NCBI GenBank assembly: GCA_910580045.1 | Contig: CAJTXF010000050.1 | Coordinates: forward strand, 1-18,796 | Direction of reading: 5' to 3' | Source of the DNA: an uncultured Eubacteriales bacterium | GTDB taxonomy: Bacteria > Bacillota > Clostridia > Oscillospirales > Acutalibacteraceae | Length of the DNA: 18,796 nt | Shown: positions 1 through 6,695 of the stretch, piece after piece | Layout: each line of letters starts with the position of its first letter | How positions within the stretch are numbered: position 1 is the stretch's first letter | Program-made: the position numbers and the translations under genes | Notes under the pieces: generated by a model | What the model was told of the DNA's origin: nothing | Databases searched by the model: none | The model's input: only the letters and a program-made list of their open reading frames with translations

Positions 1-124
1 GCTGTTGGGCTTCGACCGCAGGGGCTCTGCCCCCGCACCCCTGCCACCTTTGAAAAGGTGGACGAAACTTTTCGCCCGGCTTTGAGCAGTGCTTGGCGCT
101 AACTCCCGCCCCGGGCCGTCAGGC
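1..124 (-). repeat. Structured intergenic repeat (family A, left copy, may be cut by window edge)
   Basis: Read on the minus strand this stretch holds ordered blocks: GCCTGACGGC (124 to 115), a GC-rich linker, a hairpin CCACCTTT-gaa-AAGGTGG (about 45-62), a G-rich linker GGGGTGCGGGG, and a second hairpin pairing GGGGC with GCCCC (about 21-34). The same blocks in the same order occur at the right end of the window (18552-18723), where the hairpin stems have different sequences. No convincing coding frame was found. I recall similar hairpin-plus-G-run intergenic sequences from gut Clostridia, but cannot name a family. Confidence 0.5.
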
Positions 125-175
125 AGCGCTTTATCCCGAATAAATGCGGTTTACTTTAGTATCAGAATACCTCAT

Positions 176-204
176 ATTATACTCCTTTTTGTGGTTTAAG
201 TCAA
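176..204 (-). promoter_or_regulatory. Outward-facing sigma-A promoter
   Basis: On the minus strand there is TTGACT (204-199), exactly 17 bases, then TATAAT (181-176). This is close to the ideal vegetative promoter. It lies just beyond the terminator of the PFL operon and points towards position 1, so it transcribes the family A repeat and whatever lies left of the window. No gene start supported by a ribosome binding site is seen between it and the edge. Confidence 0.65.
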
Positions 205-235
205 GAAAAGAGCGGCCCTCCCACAGAACCGCTCT
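202..235 (-). terminator. Terminator of the ACT-GNAT-PFL operon
   Basis: On the minus strand AGAGCGG (235-229) pairs with CCGCTCT (215-209) across a 13-base loop and is followed by a short T-rich run. It lies 11 bases beyond the stop codon of the PFL gene. Its T-run overlaps the -35 box of the next promoter. Confidence 0.7.
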
Positions 236-246
236 CGTCTCTCCAC

Positions 247-1605
247 TCAGTTTTTCAAGCTCTGCAGCGGCGCGGGAATCTTTCCGCCCCTTCTGACGAA
301 CTCCGCCGGGCTGGCCGTGTTCACCGGCATAACCGGCCCCTGACCCAGCAGCCCGCCAAAGTCCAGCTCCTCTCCGGCCTGCTTGCCAATGGCCGGAATC
401 ACCCGCACCGCGGTGGTTTTGCTGTTTACCATGCCGATTGCCGCCTCGTCGGCAATGATGCCTGAGATAATCTCCGCGCTGGTATCCCCAGGTATCACTA
501 TCATGTCCAGGCCCACTGAGCACACGGCGGTCATGGCCTCCAGCTTATTCAAGGTCAGGCACCCGCTGCGGGCAGCGGCAATCATTCCCGCGTCCTCTGT
601 CACCGGAATGAATGCCCCGGACAGGCCCCCCACGCTGGAGGAAGCCATCACACCGCCTTTTTTCACCGCGTCGTTCAGCAGGGCCAGGGCCGCTGTGGTG
701 CCGTGGGCCCCGCACTCCTCCAGGCCCATGCCCTCTAAAATGTAAGCCACGCTGTCCCCGATGGCCGGGGTGGGGGCCAGGGACAAATCCACAATGCCAA
801 AGGGCACGCTCAGCCGCCGGGAGGCCTCCTGAGCCACCAGCTGGCCCATGCGGGTGATTTTGAAGGCTGTGCGCTTAATCAGCTCCGCGATTTCTGTCAG
901 GCTCAGCCCTGTGCCGCTCTTTTTGATAGCGGCCCGCACCACCCCGGGCCCGGAAACACCCACATTGATGACGCAGTCCGGCTCCCCCGGGCCGTGGAAA
1001 GCCCCGGCCATAAAGGGATTGTCCTCCGGGGCGTTGCAGAACACCACCAGCTTGGCCGCGCCAATGCACTCCCTGTCAGCGGTGAGCTCCGCTGTCTCCC
1101 GGACGATACGGCCCATTTTGCCCACCGCGTCCATGTTGATGCCCGCCTTTGTGCTGCCCACGTTTACAGAGGAGCACACCAGCTCGGTCTCGCTGAGGGC
1201 CTGGGGAATGCTCTCAATCAAAGCGTAATCCCCAGGGCCAAAGCCCTTCTGCACCAGAGCGGAGTACCCGCCGATAAAGTTGACCCCCACCGTGTGGGCG
1301 GCCCTGTCCAGGGCCTTGGCGAACCGGAGGGGAGAGGCCCCTGGGCAGGCCCCGGCCACCATGGCGATGGGCGTGACAGAGATGCGCTTGTTGATAATAG
1401 GAATGCCGTACTGGCGGCTGATGTCCTCCCCGGTTTTCACCAAATTTTCCCCGTAGCGGCAGATTTTGTCATAGACCTTTTGGGCGGCGGCCTCCGGGTC
1501 CGGCCCGGCGCAGTCCAGCAGGGAGATACCCATGGTGATGGTGCGCACGTCCAGGTTCTCGTTGTCAATCATGTCAATGGTCTCTAATATTTCATTGGTG
1601 TTCAA
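247..1605 (-). CDS. PFL family protein (UPF0210 / DUF711)
   Basis: A 452-residue protein of the UPF0210/DUF711 family, a soluble family with a fold related to pyruvate formate-lyase; its reaction is not established. The N-terminus (MNTNEILETIDMI, then LDVRTITMGISLLDC) matches the usual family start, and the length is typical. The start codon is TTG (1605-1603), preceded by AAGGGGG at good spacing; the first in-frame ATG, at residue 12, would cut into conserved sequence. It is the last gene of a three-gene minus-strand operon, 21 bases after the GNAT gene. In many Firmicutes this family sits directly beside a UPF0237 ACT protein, which is also present here but separated by the GNAT gene. A glycyl-radical function should not be assumed; no activating-enzyme gene is nearby. 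Confidence in the family is high, in function low. Confidence 0.93.
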   Translation of the reverse strand: MNTNEILETIDMIDNENLDVRTITMGISLLDCAGPDPEAAAQKVYDKICRYGENLVKTGEDISRQYGIPIINKRISVTPIAMVAGACPGASPLRFAKALDRAAHTVGVNFIGGYSALVQKGFGPGDYALIESIPQALSETELVCSSVNVGSTKAGINMDAVGKMGRIVRETAELTADRECIGAAKLVVFCNAPEDNPFMAGAFHGPGEPDCVINVGVSGPGVVRAAIKKSGTGLSLTEIAELIKRTAFKITRMGQLVAQEASRRLSVPFGIVDLSLAPTPAIGDSVAYILEGMGLEECGAHGTTAALALLNDAVKKGGVMASSSVGGLSGAFIPVTEDAGMIAAARSGCLTLNKLEAMTAVCSVGLDMIVIPGDTSAEIISGIIADEAAIGMVNSKTTAVRVIPAIGKQAGEELDFGGLLGQGPVMPVNTASPAEFVRRGGKIPAPLQSLKN

Positions 1606-1626
1606 ACTTGATTCCCCCTTGATAGA

Positions 1627-2088
1627 TTAACCGTTCCAGGTCTTTTCCATTACGTCCCAGCAGAGCACGTCCCCGCTGGGCTGCTTTTCGGTGAGCATAT
1701 CCACCACCCGGTATCCCCGCTTCCAGTACAGCGCGGCGGCAGGCAGAGAGGCCTCCAGGCGGATAATGCCAAATTTTTCGCCAATGGCCTTCTCCGCGAA
1801 GTCCAGCAAAGCCCGGCCATAGCCCCTGCCTTGGCGCGCCCACGGCACATACAGCCGGGTGATTTCATCTTTATGGAGGGTGACGGTGCCCACGGCCTCG
1901 GAACCCGCCCACAGCAGATAGACCTCTCCGGCCTGGATGTCCTGGACGATTTTATCGTCACCGTGCCAACCTAAGAAAAACTCTACTATCCCCGCTGGGT
2001 AGTAGTGGGGGTACACCTCCCGAATGGTGCGCCGGGTGATGTCCCCCACAACGGGAAGGTCTTCGGGCAGTGCTTTCCTTATTTCCAT
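1627..2088 (-). CDS. GNAT family N-acetyltransferase
   Basis: A 153-residue GNAT-fold acetyltransferase expected to move an acetyl group from acetyl-CoA to an unknown amine. The acetyl-CoA loop is visible as RQGRGYGRALL at about residues 85-95, after the strand EITRLYVPW. The C-terminal part ALYWKRGYRVVD is the usual GNAT segment in which a Tyr follows the last core helix. Length is normal. It starts with ATG, preceded by GAGG, 7 bases after the ACT gene stop and 21 bases before the PFL gene, so it is co-transcribed with both. A GNAT gene between these two is not the arrangement I know for this pair. The substrate cannot be read from sequence. Confidence 0.92.
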   Translation of the reverse strand: MEIRKALPEDLPVVGDITRRTIREVYPHYYPAGIVEFFLGWHGDDKIVQDIQAGEVYLLWAGSEAVGTVTLHKDEITRLYVPWARQGRGYGRALLDFAEKAIGEKFGIIRLEASLPAAALYWKRGYRVVDMLTEKQPSGDVLCWDVMEKTWNG

Positions 2089-2095
2089 AAACGCC

Positions 2096-2377
2096 TCAAA
2101 TCCGATGCATTGAATTAAAAATGTCCTCGTGCATCACATGTATCTTTAGGCCCAGCTCCGCCCCCAGCGCGTCCATCCGCTCTGAGAGGGAGGCCACGTC
2201 CGTCTTGGCTCCCGCCATATCCACCAGCATCACCATGGCAAACAAATCCTGCAAAATCGACTGGGTTACCTCCAGCACGTTGACTCCCTGCTGGGCACAT
2301 CTCTCCGTTACCTTTGCCAAAATGCCCACCATGTCCTTGCCAATCACGGTGATGACTGCCTTTTCTGTCTTTTCCAT
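2096..2377 (-). CDS. ACT domain protein (UPF0237)
   Basis: A 93-residue stand-alone ACT domain, about the usual size for UPF0237. The opening strand and loop (AVITVIGKDMVGILAKVTE) carry the conserved G-x-D-x-x-G-I turn used for amino-acid binding in ACT domains, followed by the second strand VNVLEVTQSIL and the third strand FAMVMLVDM. Stand-alone ACT proteins usually act as small amino-acid-binding regulators; the ligand is not known here. It is the first gene of the operon, directly downstream of a strong promoter (TTGACA-N17-CATAAT). The ATG at 2377 is used with an upstream AAGGAAA. Together with the PFL gene it forms the widespread but poorly understood UPF0237-UPF0210 pair. Confidence 0.92.
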   Translation of the reverse strand: MEKTEKAVITVIGKDMVGILAKVTERCAQQGVNVLEVTQSILQDLFAMVMLVDMAGAKTDVASLSERMDALGAELGLKIHVMHEDIFNSMHRI

Positions 2378-2416
2378 TTTCCATGTTTCCTTTCCGCTTT
2401 CGCAAGAGATAATATC

Positions 2417-2445
2417 ATTATGAAGGAGAATAGCCTGGATGTCAA
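2417..2445 (-). promoter_or_regulatory. Promoter of the ACT-GNAT-PFL operon
   Basis: On the minus strand TTGACA (2445-2440) is followed by 17 bases and CATAAT (2422-2417). This gives a short leader of about 35 bases before the ACT start codon. No operator-like inverted repeat is seen. Confidence 0.75.
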
Positions 2446-2490
2446 GAAAAGAAATTTCAATTCCTGCTTTTTTCCTGTCTCTTTTTGTAG

Positions 2491-2530
2491 TATAATGGAT
2501 GGAAACTTTTATATCAATATCTGTAGGAGG
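2491..2530 (+). promoter_or_regulatory. -10 box and ribosome binding site of the Nudix fusion gene
   Basis: TATAAT (2491-2496) lies in a T-rich stretch, but the -35 region is only TTTTTT, so the promoter is weak or helped. AGGAGG (2525-2530) sits 10 bases before the ATG at 2541 and decides that start over an upstream in-frame TTG at 2499, which overlaps the promoter region. Confidence 0.5.
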
Positions 2531-2540
2531 ACACTATAAA

Positions 2541-4019
2541 ATGCCGAAAAAGAAAAAAGTGAAGCTCACCCAAGAGGAGCGCCGCCTGCGCCGGGCAGAA
2601 GACCTGCGCACCGCCAAGGCGGAGATAAAGGCCCATCCAGCGCTGTTCACGGTGTATGTGGTGCTGCGTGCCCTGGTGGTGGCTGTGATGATTCTGCAGC
2701 TGCTGAACCGGGACTATTACGACGTGTTTCTCTGCGCCCTGACCCTGACTCTGTTCCTGATTCCCAGCTTTGTGGAGCGCCGCCTGCATATTGACGTGCC
2801 CAACACTCTGGAGGTCATTATTCTGTTGTTCATCTTTTCCGCGGAAATATTGGGGGAGATTCAGGAGTATTACCTGATTTTCCCCTTTTGGGACACCATG
2901 CTGCACACCATCAACGGCTTTTTGATGGCAGCCATCGGCATTGCCATGGTGGATATCCTCAACCGCTCCCGGCGCTTTCGAGTGCGCCTGTCCCCAGTGT
3001 TCGTGGCAGTGGTGGCCTTCTGCTTCTCTATGACCATTGGCGTGCTGTGGGAGTTCTTTGAGTATGGCATGGACTACTTCTTCAATATGGACATGCAGAA
3101 GGATACCTGGCTCAGCGTCATCAACACCGTCAGCCTGAACCCAGAGGGGAAGAACTCCCCGGTGCGCATTCCCATTGAGAGCGTGGTAATCAACGGCGAA
3201 GCCTGGCCCGGCTATCTGGACATCGGCCTGCATGACACCATGAAGGATTTGTTCGTGAACTTTATCGGCGCAGTGATTTTTTCGCTGATTGGCATGATTT
3301 ACATCATGGGCCGGGGGAGAGGCAGCTTTGCCCCCCGGTTCATTCCCAGGCTGAAGGAGAACGAGCTGCCTGCCCCTGAGGCCAAGGAGAAAAAGGAAGA
3401 GCATCTCTCCCGAGAGCGCCTGTCCGGCCTGTTGGAGCCTATCTCTCTGGAGGGGCCGGAGGCCGGCGCCCAGGATGGCCCGGAGCTGATGGATTTGTAC
3501 ACCCCGGACGGCAGGTTCACCGGCCAGACCATAGAGCGTGGTGCTGACAAGGGAGAAAACTTTACAATGGGCGTCCATGTCATCCTGTATGACAGCCAGG
3601 GGCGCTTCCTGCTGCAAAAGCGCAGTGAGACCAAGCACTTCCGGCCAGGCCAGTGGGAAATCACCATGGGCCATGTGCTGGCAGGAGAATCACCGGCGGA
3701 CAGCGCCCTGCGGGAGGTCCGGGAGGAGCTGGGGGCCCAGCTGCGCCCAGAAGACCTGGTCAAGCTGTACCGCTGGGTGGATTGGAAGAACCACATGCAC
3801 ACAGATGTATATTTTGTCCGGGCTGAGCTGGATGAGAGCAGCCTGATTCTGCAAAAAGAAGAAGTGATTGGTATGCAGTGGGTAAGTAAGCAGGAGATGC
3901 TGGAATTTGTACGGGATATGGACTACCGCACAGAGGACTATCGGGCTGTGGTGGAGGCATATATTGAGCGCTCCATTGGGGAGGGCCCCCAGCCTGACAG
4001 CGCGGAGCAGCTTCCGTAA
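2541..4019 (+). CDS. Integral membrane protein fused to a C-terminal Nudix hydrolase domain
   Basis: A 492-residue two-part protein. A Lys/Arg-rich N-terminus precedes about six hydrophobic segments (near residues 33-53, 59-79, 88-106, 117-140, 151-171 and 236-256). The segment with DTMLHTINGF and later VLWEFFEYGMDYFF resembles the DUF2238-type membrane family (E. coli YjdF, unrelated to the Bacillus yjdF gene at 13481). After a charged linker (about 270-315) comes a Nudix domain with a complete box at 377-399: G377, E383, R391-E392, E395-E396, G398. Segments such as RPGQWEIT and HTDVYFV fit the IDI-like/YfcD-like Nudix group. Expected role: a membrane-anchored pyrophosphohydrolase for a nucleoside- or isoprenoid-diphosphate substrate; the substrate is inference. 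The gene stands alone, with its own ribosome binding site and no co-directional partner before the tRNA. Confidence 0.85.
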   Translation: MPKKKKVKLTQEERRLRRAEDLRTAKAEIKAHPALFTVYVVLRALVVAVMILQLLNRDYYDVFLCALTLTLFLIPSFVERRLHIDVPNTLEVIILLFIFSAEILGEIQEYYLIFPFWDTMLHTINGFLMAAIGIAMVDILNRSRRFRVRLSPVFVAVVAFCFSMTIGVLWEFFEYGMDYFFNMDMQKDTWLSVINTVSLNPEGKNSPVRIPIESVVINGEAWPGYLDIGLHDTMKDLFVNFIGAVIFSLIGMIYIMGRGRGSFAPRFIPRLKENELPAPEAKEKKEEHLSRERLSGLLEPISLEGPEAGAQDGPELMDLYTPDGRFTGQTIERGADKGENFTMGVHVILYDSQGRFLLQKRSETKHFRPGQWEITMGHVLAGESPADSALREVREELGAQLRPEDLVKLYRWVDWKNHMHTDVYFVRAELDESSLILQKEEVIGMQWVSKQEMLEFVRDMDYRTEDYRAVVEAYIERSIGEGPQPDSAEQLP

Positions 4020-4141
4020 AACAAAAGGGAAATCCAGCAGCCTCACCGGGCTTAAAAGAAAGCGCGCTGCATGGAAGGCCAGAAAAAGCTCCCTCCCGCA
4101 GGCCATTGGACTGACTTACTGCGCCTTTTTTCATTTGCATA

Positions 4142-4170
4142 TTGACACCCCGCCCAGAATCCGCTATAAT
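4142..4170 (+). promoter_or_regulatory. Consensus promoter of tRNA-Pro
   Basis: TTGACA (4142-4147), 17 bases, TATAAT (4165-4170): a full consensus sigma-A promoter, as expected for a stable RNA gene. Transcription should start near 4177, only a few bases before the mature tRNA 5' end at 4183. Confidence 0.85.
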
Positions 4171-4182
4171 AAGGAGGCAGTG

Positions 4183-4258
4183 CGAGGTGTAGCTCACCCG
4201 GTAGAGCGCGTGGTTTGGGACCACGAGGCACGGAGTTCGAGTCTCCGCACTTCGACCA
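4183..4258 (+). tRNA. tRNA-Pro (anticodon TGG)
   Basis: A 76-base cloverleaf. The acceptor stem pairs CGAGGTG (4183-4189) with CACTTCG (4248-4254), with one G-T pair. The D-arm includes AGCTCACCCGGTAGAGC. The anticodon stem CGTGG/CCACG encloses the loop TTTGGGA with anticodon TGG at 4216-4218, reading CCN proline codons. The T-arm has CGGAG-TTCGAGT-CTCCG. The discriminator A and an encoded CCA end it at 4258. It is a single-gene unit with its own promoter and terminator. Confidence 0.96.
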
Positions 4259-4279
4259 GCGGGATACCCCCGCGAGCAA

Positions 4280-4316
4280 TTCGCGCACTCACTTTTGTGG
4301 ATGCGCGAACTTTTTT
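4280..4316 (+). terminator. Terminator of tRNA-Pro
   Basis: TTCGCGCA (4280-4287) pairs with TGCGCGAA (4302-4309); an inner CAC-tttt-GTG pairing extends it. A run of six T follows. It ends the tRNA transcript 22 bases after the CCA. Confidence 0.85.
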
Positions 4317-4519
4317 GCCCGCGAGCGGGCGCCATCTTTTTGTGTGGTCATCCCAGATTTCTGGCTGGGATTTGGCTTCGGGGCTGAGTTTCAGCCGGTT
4401 TTCTTTTATCCTGAAAGCCGGAACTTGTGCCGGGACAAAATGTCCCCAGGAAATTACGCTCGGAAATCCCGGCGCAAATCCTGAGGGCACAAGCGCTGAA
4501 TGTAAAGAAAGGTGATACC
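4317..4519 (+). promoter_or_regulatory. Hairpin-dense leader of unknown class before the histidine phosphatase
   Basis: About 200 bases without a gene that hold a series of perfect or near-perfect hairpins: GCCCG-cgag-CGGGC (4317-4330), ATCCCAG/CTGGGAT (4350-4371), GGCTGA-gtt-TCAGCC (4382-4396), CCGGTTTTC/GAAAGCCGG (about 4395-4420, one G-T; overlaps the previous one). A long-range stem CTTGTGCC/GGCACAAG (about 4424-4492) encloses GGGAC-aaaat-GTCCC and CAGGA/TCCTG. This density and the multibranch arrangement suggest a structured leader or small RNA. No known riboswitch core is convincingly matched. No strong promoter is seen inside. Confidence 0.4.
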
Positions 4520-5248
4520 ATGAAACTGCTGATTATCCGCCACGGCGACCCAGACTATTCTATTGATTCCCTCACAGAAAAGGGCTGGCGGGAGGCCCGC
4601 TTTCTGGCCCAGCGCATGGCGAAAATCCCCACCCAGGCCTATTACTGCTCCCCCTTGGGCCGGGCCAAGGATACCGCCAGCCTTACCCTGGAGGCTGTGG
4701 GCCGCACTGCCCAGGAGTGCCCCTGGCTCCGGGAGTTTGAGGGAATTATCCACCGCCCTGACCGGGAGGGCGCCCACATCTGCTGGGACTGGCTTCCTCA
4801 GGACTGGACAGGTGAGGCGCGCTTTTTCTCTCGGGAGCACTGGCTGGAGCAGGAGGCCATGGCCGCGGGCACAGTGCAGGAGCAGTACAGCTGGGTTACC
4901 GGCAGCCTGGACGCGCTGTTGGAGAGCCACGGCTACCGCCGGGATGGGAACCTGTACCGGGCGGTAAAGGGGAATAACGACAGTCTTGTCTTTTTCTGTC
5001 ACTTTGGGGTAGAGTGCGTGCTGCTCAGCCACCTGCTGAACATTCCGCCCATGCTTCTCTGGCACGGGACCATGGCCGCGCCCACTTCTGTCACCACGGT
5101 TGTCACAGAGGAACGCCGGGAGGGCTTGGCCTATTTCCGCATGAGCTCCTTTGGGGATATCTCCCATCTCTACGCCAACGGCGAGCCTCCCGCCTTTGCC
5201 GGGCGCTTCTGCGAGCGCTGGGGCAATGAGGGAGAGCGGGTGGACTAA
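4520..5248 (+). CDS. Histidine phosphatase family protein
   Basis: A 242-residue protein of the phosphoglycerate mutase-like histidine phosphatase superfamily. The catalytic RHG motif is at residues 7-9 (LLIIRHGDP), so His8 would be the phospho-acceptor; Arg48 in YYCSPLGRAKDTA matches the second conserved Arg, and His161 in FFCHFG the second catalytic His. Family members act on phosphosugars, nucleotides or the alpha-ribazole phosphate of B12 synthesis; the substrate cannot be told here. The ATG at 4520 is chosen because AAAGGTGAT lies 5-12 bases before it and the RHG motif then falls at its usual N-terminal position; a longer frame upstream would run through the hairpin leader. It is a single gene closed by its own terminator. 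Confidence 0.93.
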   Translation: MKLLIIRHGDPDYSIDSLTEKGWREARFLAQRMAKIPTQAYYCSPLGRAKDTASLTLEAVGRTAQECPWLREFEGIIHRPDREGAHICWDWLPQDWTGEARFFSREHWLEQEAMAAGTVQEQYSWVTGSLDALLESHGYRRDGNLYRAVKGNNDSLVFFCHFGVECVLLSHLLNIPPMLLWHGTMAAPTSVTTVVTEERREGLAYFRMSSFGDISHLYANGEPPAFAGRFCERWGNEGERVD

Positions 5249-5262
5249 ACCATCAAGAAGCG

Positions 5263-5303
5263 AGCCCTAGCCTATCCTTGCAAAGGGAGGGCTGGGGCTT
5301 TTC
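5263..5303 (+). terminator. Terminator after the histidine phosphatase
   Basis: AGCCCTAGCC (5263-5272) pairs with GGCTGGGGCT (5290-5299) with one mismatched or wobble position, then TTTTC. It lies 15 bases after the stop codon. Confidence 0.8.
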
Positions 5304-5326
5304 TGGTTTCCGGAATAGGGTGAAGT

Positions 5327-5454
5327 ACAGTAAACGCACTTAAAAATCGGTGCGCCGATTTTCAAGCTGGGCGAGGAGGCTATGGCCTCCTCGCCTGATT
5401 CAAAAGAGGTAGGAGACCTCAGAGGTATCACCTCTTCTGAGCTGCGTTAACTAT
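5327..5454 (+). repeat. MITE-like three-hairpin repeat (family B, copy 1)
   Basis: A 128-base element with imperfect terminal inverted repeats: left end ACAGTAAACGC, right end GCGTTAACTAT. Inside are three hairpins: AAAATCGG-tgcg-CCGATTTT (5343-5362); GCGAGGAGGC-tatg-GCCTCCTCGC (5371-5394); and a GAGGT/ACCTC group (5404-5436) that can fold two ways. The inverted copy at 16421-16533 shares both ends and the first and third hairpins; its middle hairpin has a different sequence but still pairs. TA lies at both outer borders, as with Tc1/IS630-type insertion, though this is weak evidence. It ends 37 bases before the -35 box of the padR promoter. Confidence 0.7.
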
Positions 5455-5482
5455 ACTTTCTTAAAAAAGTATAACTTTTTGA

Positions 5483-5519
5483 AATATACCTTGACACGCG
5501 AGGTATATTGAAGTATAAT
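5483..5519 (+). promoter_or_regulatory. padR promoter with overlapping operator
   Basis: TTGACA (5491-5496), 17 bases, TATAAT (5514-5519) form a consensus promoter. A perfect 9-base inverted repeat, AATATACCT (5483-5491) and AGGTATATT (5501-5509) with a 9-base spacer, covers the -35 box and the spacer. A dimeric repressor bound there would block RNA polymerase, which fits autoregulation by the PadR protein encoded next. Confidence 0.75.
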
Positions 5520-5540
5520 TACCTCGAAAGGAGGGATACA

Positions 5541-5867
5541 ATGTCCATCGCGTCTGATATGATTCGCGGGCACACGGATACGATTATCCTGGCCCAGCTG
5601 ATGGCCGGTGACAGCTACGGGTATAAAATCAACCGGGGTATCCAAGAAAAAACCGGCGGCAAGTATGAGCTGAAAGAGGCCACCCTCTATACCGCCTTCC
5701 GCCGCCTGGAGCAGCTGGGCTTTATCACCTCCTATTGGGGCGATGAGAACACCGGCGCCCGCCGGAGATATTATTCCATCACCCCAGCGGGAGCAGAGCA
5801 GTACGGCCGCCTGGCCGCTGAATGGGAGCAGTCCAAGCTGCTGATTCAAGAGCTAATTACACCCTAA
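5541..5867 (+). CDS. PadR family transcriptional regulator
   Basis: A 108-residue winged-helix repressor of the PadR family, short subfamily with one C-terminal dimerisation helix. The N-terminal helix TDTIILAQLMAGDSYGYKINRGI, the recognition part ELKEATLYTAFRRLEQLGFI and the wing GARRRYYSITPAGAEQY are all typical. Start ATG at 5541 is set by AAAGGAGGG (5527-5535). It opens a three-gene cassette: the stop codon is followed after 19 bases by a HAAS-like membrane gene and then a DUF4097 gene, a common Firmicutes combination. It probably represses its own promoter through the inverted repeat over the -35 box. The inducing signal is unknown; related PadR proteins respond to envelope-active drugs or phenolics. 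Confidence 0.93.
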   Translation: MSIASDMIRGHTDTIILAQLMAGDSYGYKINRGIQEKTGGKYELKEATLYTAFRRLEQLGFITSYWGDENTGARRRYYSITPAGAEQYGRLAAEWEQSKLLIQELITP

Positions 5868-5886
5868 GTATGAAGGAGCCGAGAAT

Positions 5887-6585
5887 ATGGAGTACAGAAT
5901 TCGTGAGTACATGGACCAGCTTTTTGAGAGCGCCCCTCGAACCCAGCGGGCCTATGAGCTGAAAATCGAGCTGACCCAGAACCTGATTGAAAAGTATTAC
6001 GCCCTGGTAGGGGAAGGCAAAACCCAGGAGGACGCCTTTAATCTGACAGTGGGCAGTATTGGCGATGTGCGGGAGCTGTTCGCCCAGCTGGAGGAGGACG
6101 AGAACGGCCAGCCTGTGCCCCAGCCCGTGTTCTATCCTCAGGAGCAGCCCAGCCAGAGACGGGCCCTGGTGCGGGCCGTGGCAGTGATACTGTATATCCT
6201 CAGCCTGGTGCCGCCCATTGTCCTCACCTCTGTGGGAGACGGTTTTGCCGGCGAGGTGCTTGCGCCAGTGGGTATGTTAGGCATGATTGCCCTGGCCACA
6301 GGCCTGCTGGTCTTTGACAGCCTCACCCATCCCAAAAGCACCCGGCCCGCCCCGGGCACTGTGGTGGAGGACTTCCGCCAGTGGCAGAGCGCGAAAGTGA
6401 AGAAAAAGCACTGGGTGGCAGCCTTTAACGGGGCTTTCTGGCCCCTGGTGCTGGCCCTGTACTTCCTGCTGAGCTTTGGCACCGGGAAGTGGTACATCAC
6501 CTGGGTCATTTTCCTGATTGCCCCTGCAGTGGACGTGATTGTGAACACCCTGCTGAAGGCCATGATGGAGCAGAAGAAGCTGTAA
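5887..6585 (+). CDS. HAAS / permease-prefix-like membrane protein of the PadR cassette
   Basis: A 232-residue protein. The first about 70 residues are helical, without membrane segments, and resemble the HAAS/permease-prefix domain (REYMDQLF, KIELTQNLIEKYYALVGEGKTQEDAF, GSIGDVRELFAQL). Four hydrophobic segments follow, near residues 93-114, 124-143, 178-196 and 201-222. In this genomic context such proteins (often annotated DUF1700-like) are taken to work with the PadR regulator and the DUF4097 protein in envelope homeostasis; the molecular job is not known. The ATG at 5887 has AAGGAG 9 bases upstream. It is co-transcribed with padR. The function is inference from neighbours. Confidence 0.85.
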   Translation: MEYRIREYMDQLFESAPRTQRAYELKIELTQNLIEKYYALVGEGKTQEDAFNLTVGSIGDVRELFAQLEEDENGQPVPQPVFYPQEQPSQRRALVRAVAVILYILSLVPPIVLTSVGDGFAGEVLAPVGMLGMIALATGLLVFDSLTHPKSTRPAPGTVVEDFRQWQSAKVKKKHWVAAFNGAFWPLVLALYFLLSFGTGKWYITWVIFLIAPAVDVIVNTLLKAMMEQKKL

Positions 6586-6608
6586 TATTGTGATATTTCT
6601 CCTGCACC

Positions 6609-6676
6609 AAAAGGGATGCCCTTTTCCTGTGATTCTGTTTGCAATATAATACTATGTACATGCGAAAGCTGTACAT
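6609..6676 (+). promoter_or_regulatory. Internal hairpin, -10 box and operator before the DUF4097 gene
   Basis: A small hairpin AAAAGGG-atg-CCCTTTT (6609-6625) could act as a partial terminator after the HAAS gene. TATAAT follows at 6645-6650 with a poor -35 region. Just downstream, where transcription would start, is a perfect inverted repeat ATGTACA (6654-6660) and TGTACAT (6670-6676) with a 9-base spacer. ATGT...ACAT dyads are typical PadR-family sites, so this may be a second PadR operator that sets DUF4097 expression separately. Confidence 0.5.
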
Positions 6677-6695
6677 GCTAAAGGCGGGAAGACCT

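Noticed and set aside
131..175. 14-codon ATG frame next to the -10 box of the outward promoter
   Set aside because: Its ATG lies upstream of the predicted transcription start, so it would not be in the RNA.
2514..3674. 386-codon open frame on the minus strand opposite the Nudix fusion gene
   Set aside because: Antisense shadow: His/Gln-rich, no ribosome site, and the plus-strand frame has a perfect Nudix box.
4424..4510. Resemblance to a cobalamin riboswitch core (GGAAA...GGCGCAAATCC...GCGCTG), tempting because B12 synthesis uses a histidine phosphatase
   Set aside because: The later core segment including the B12 box is missing, the spacing between blocks is too short, and no other cobalamin gene is nearby.
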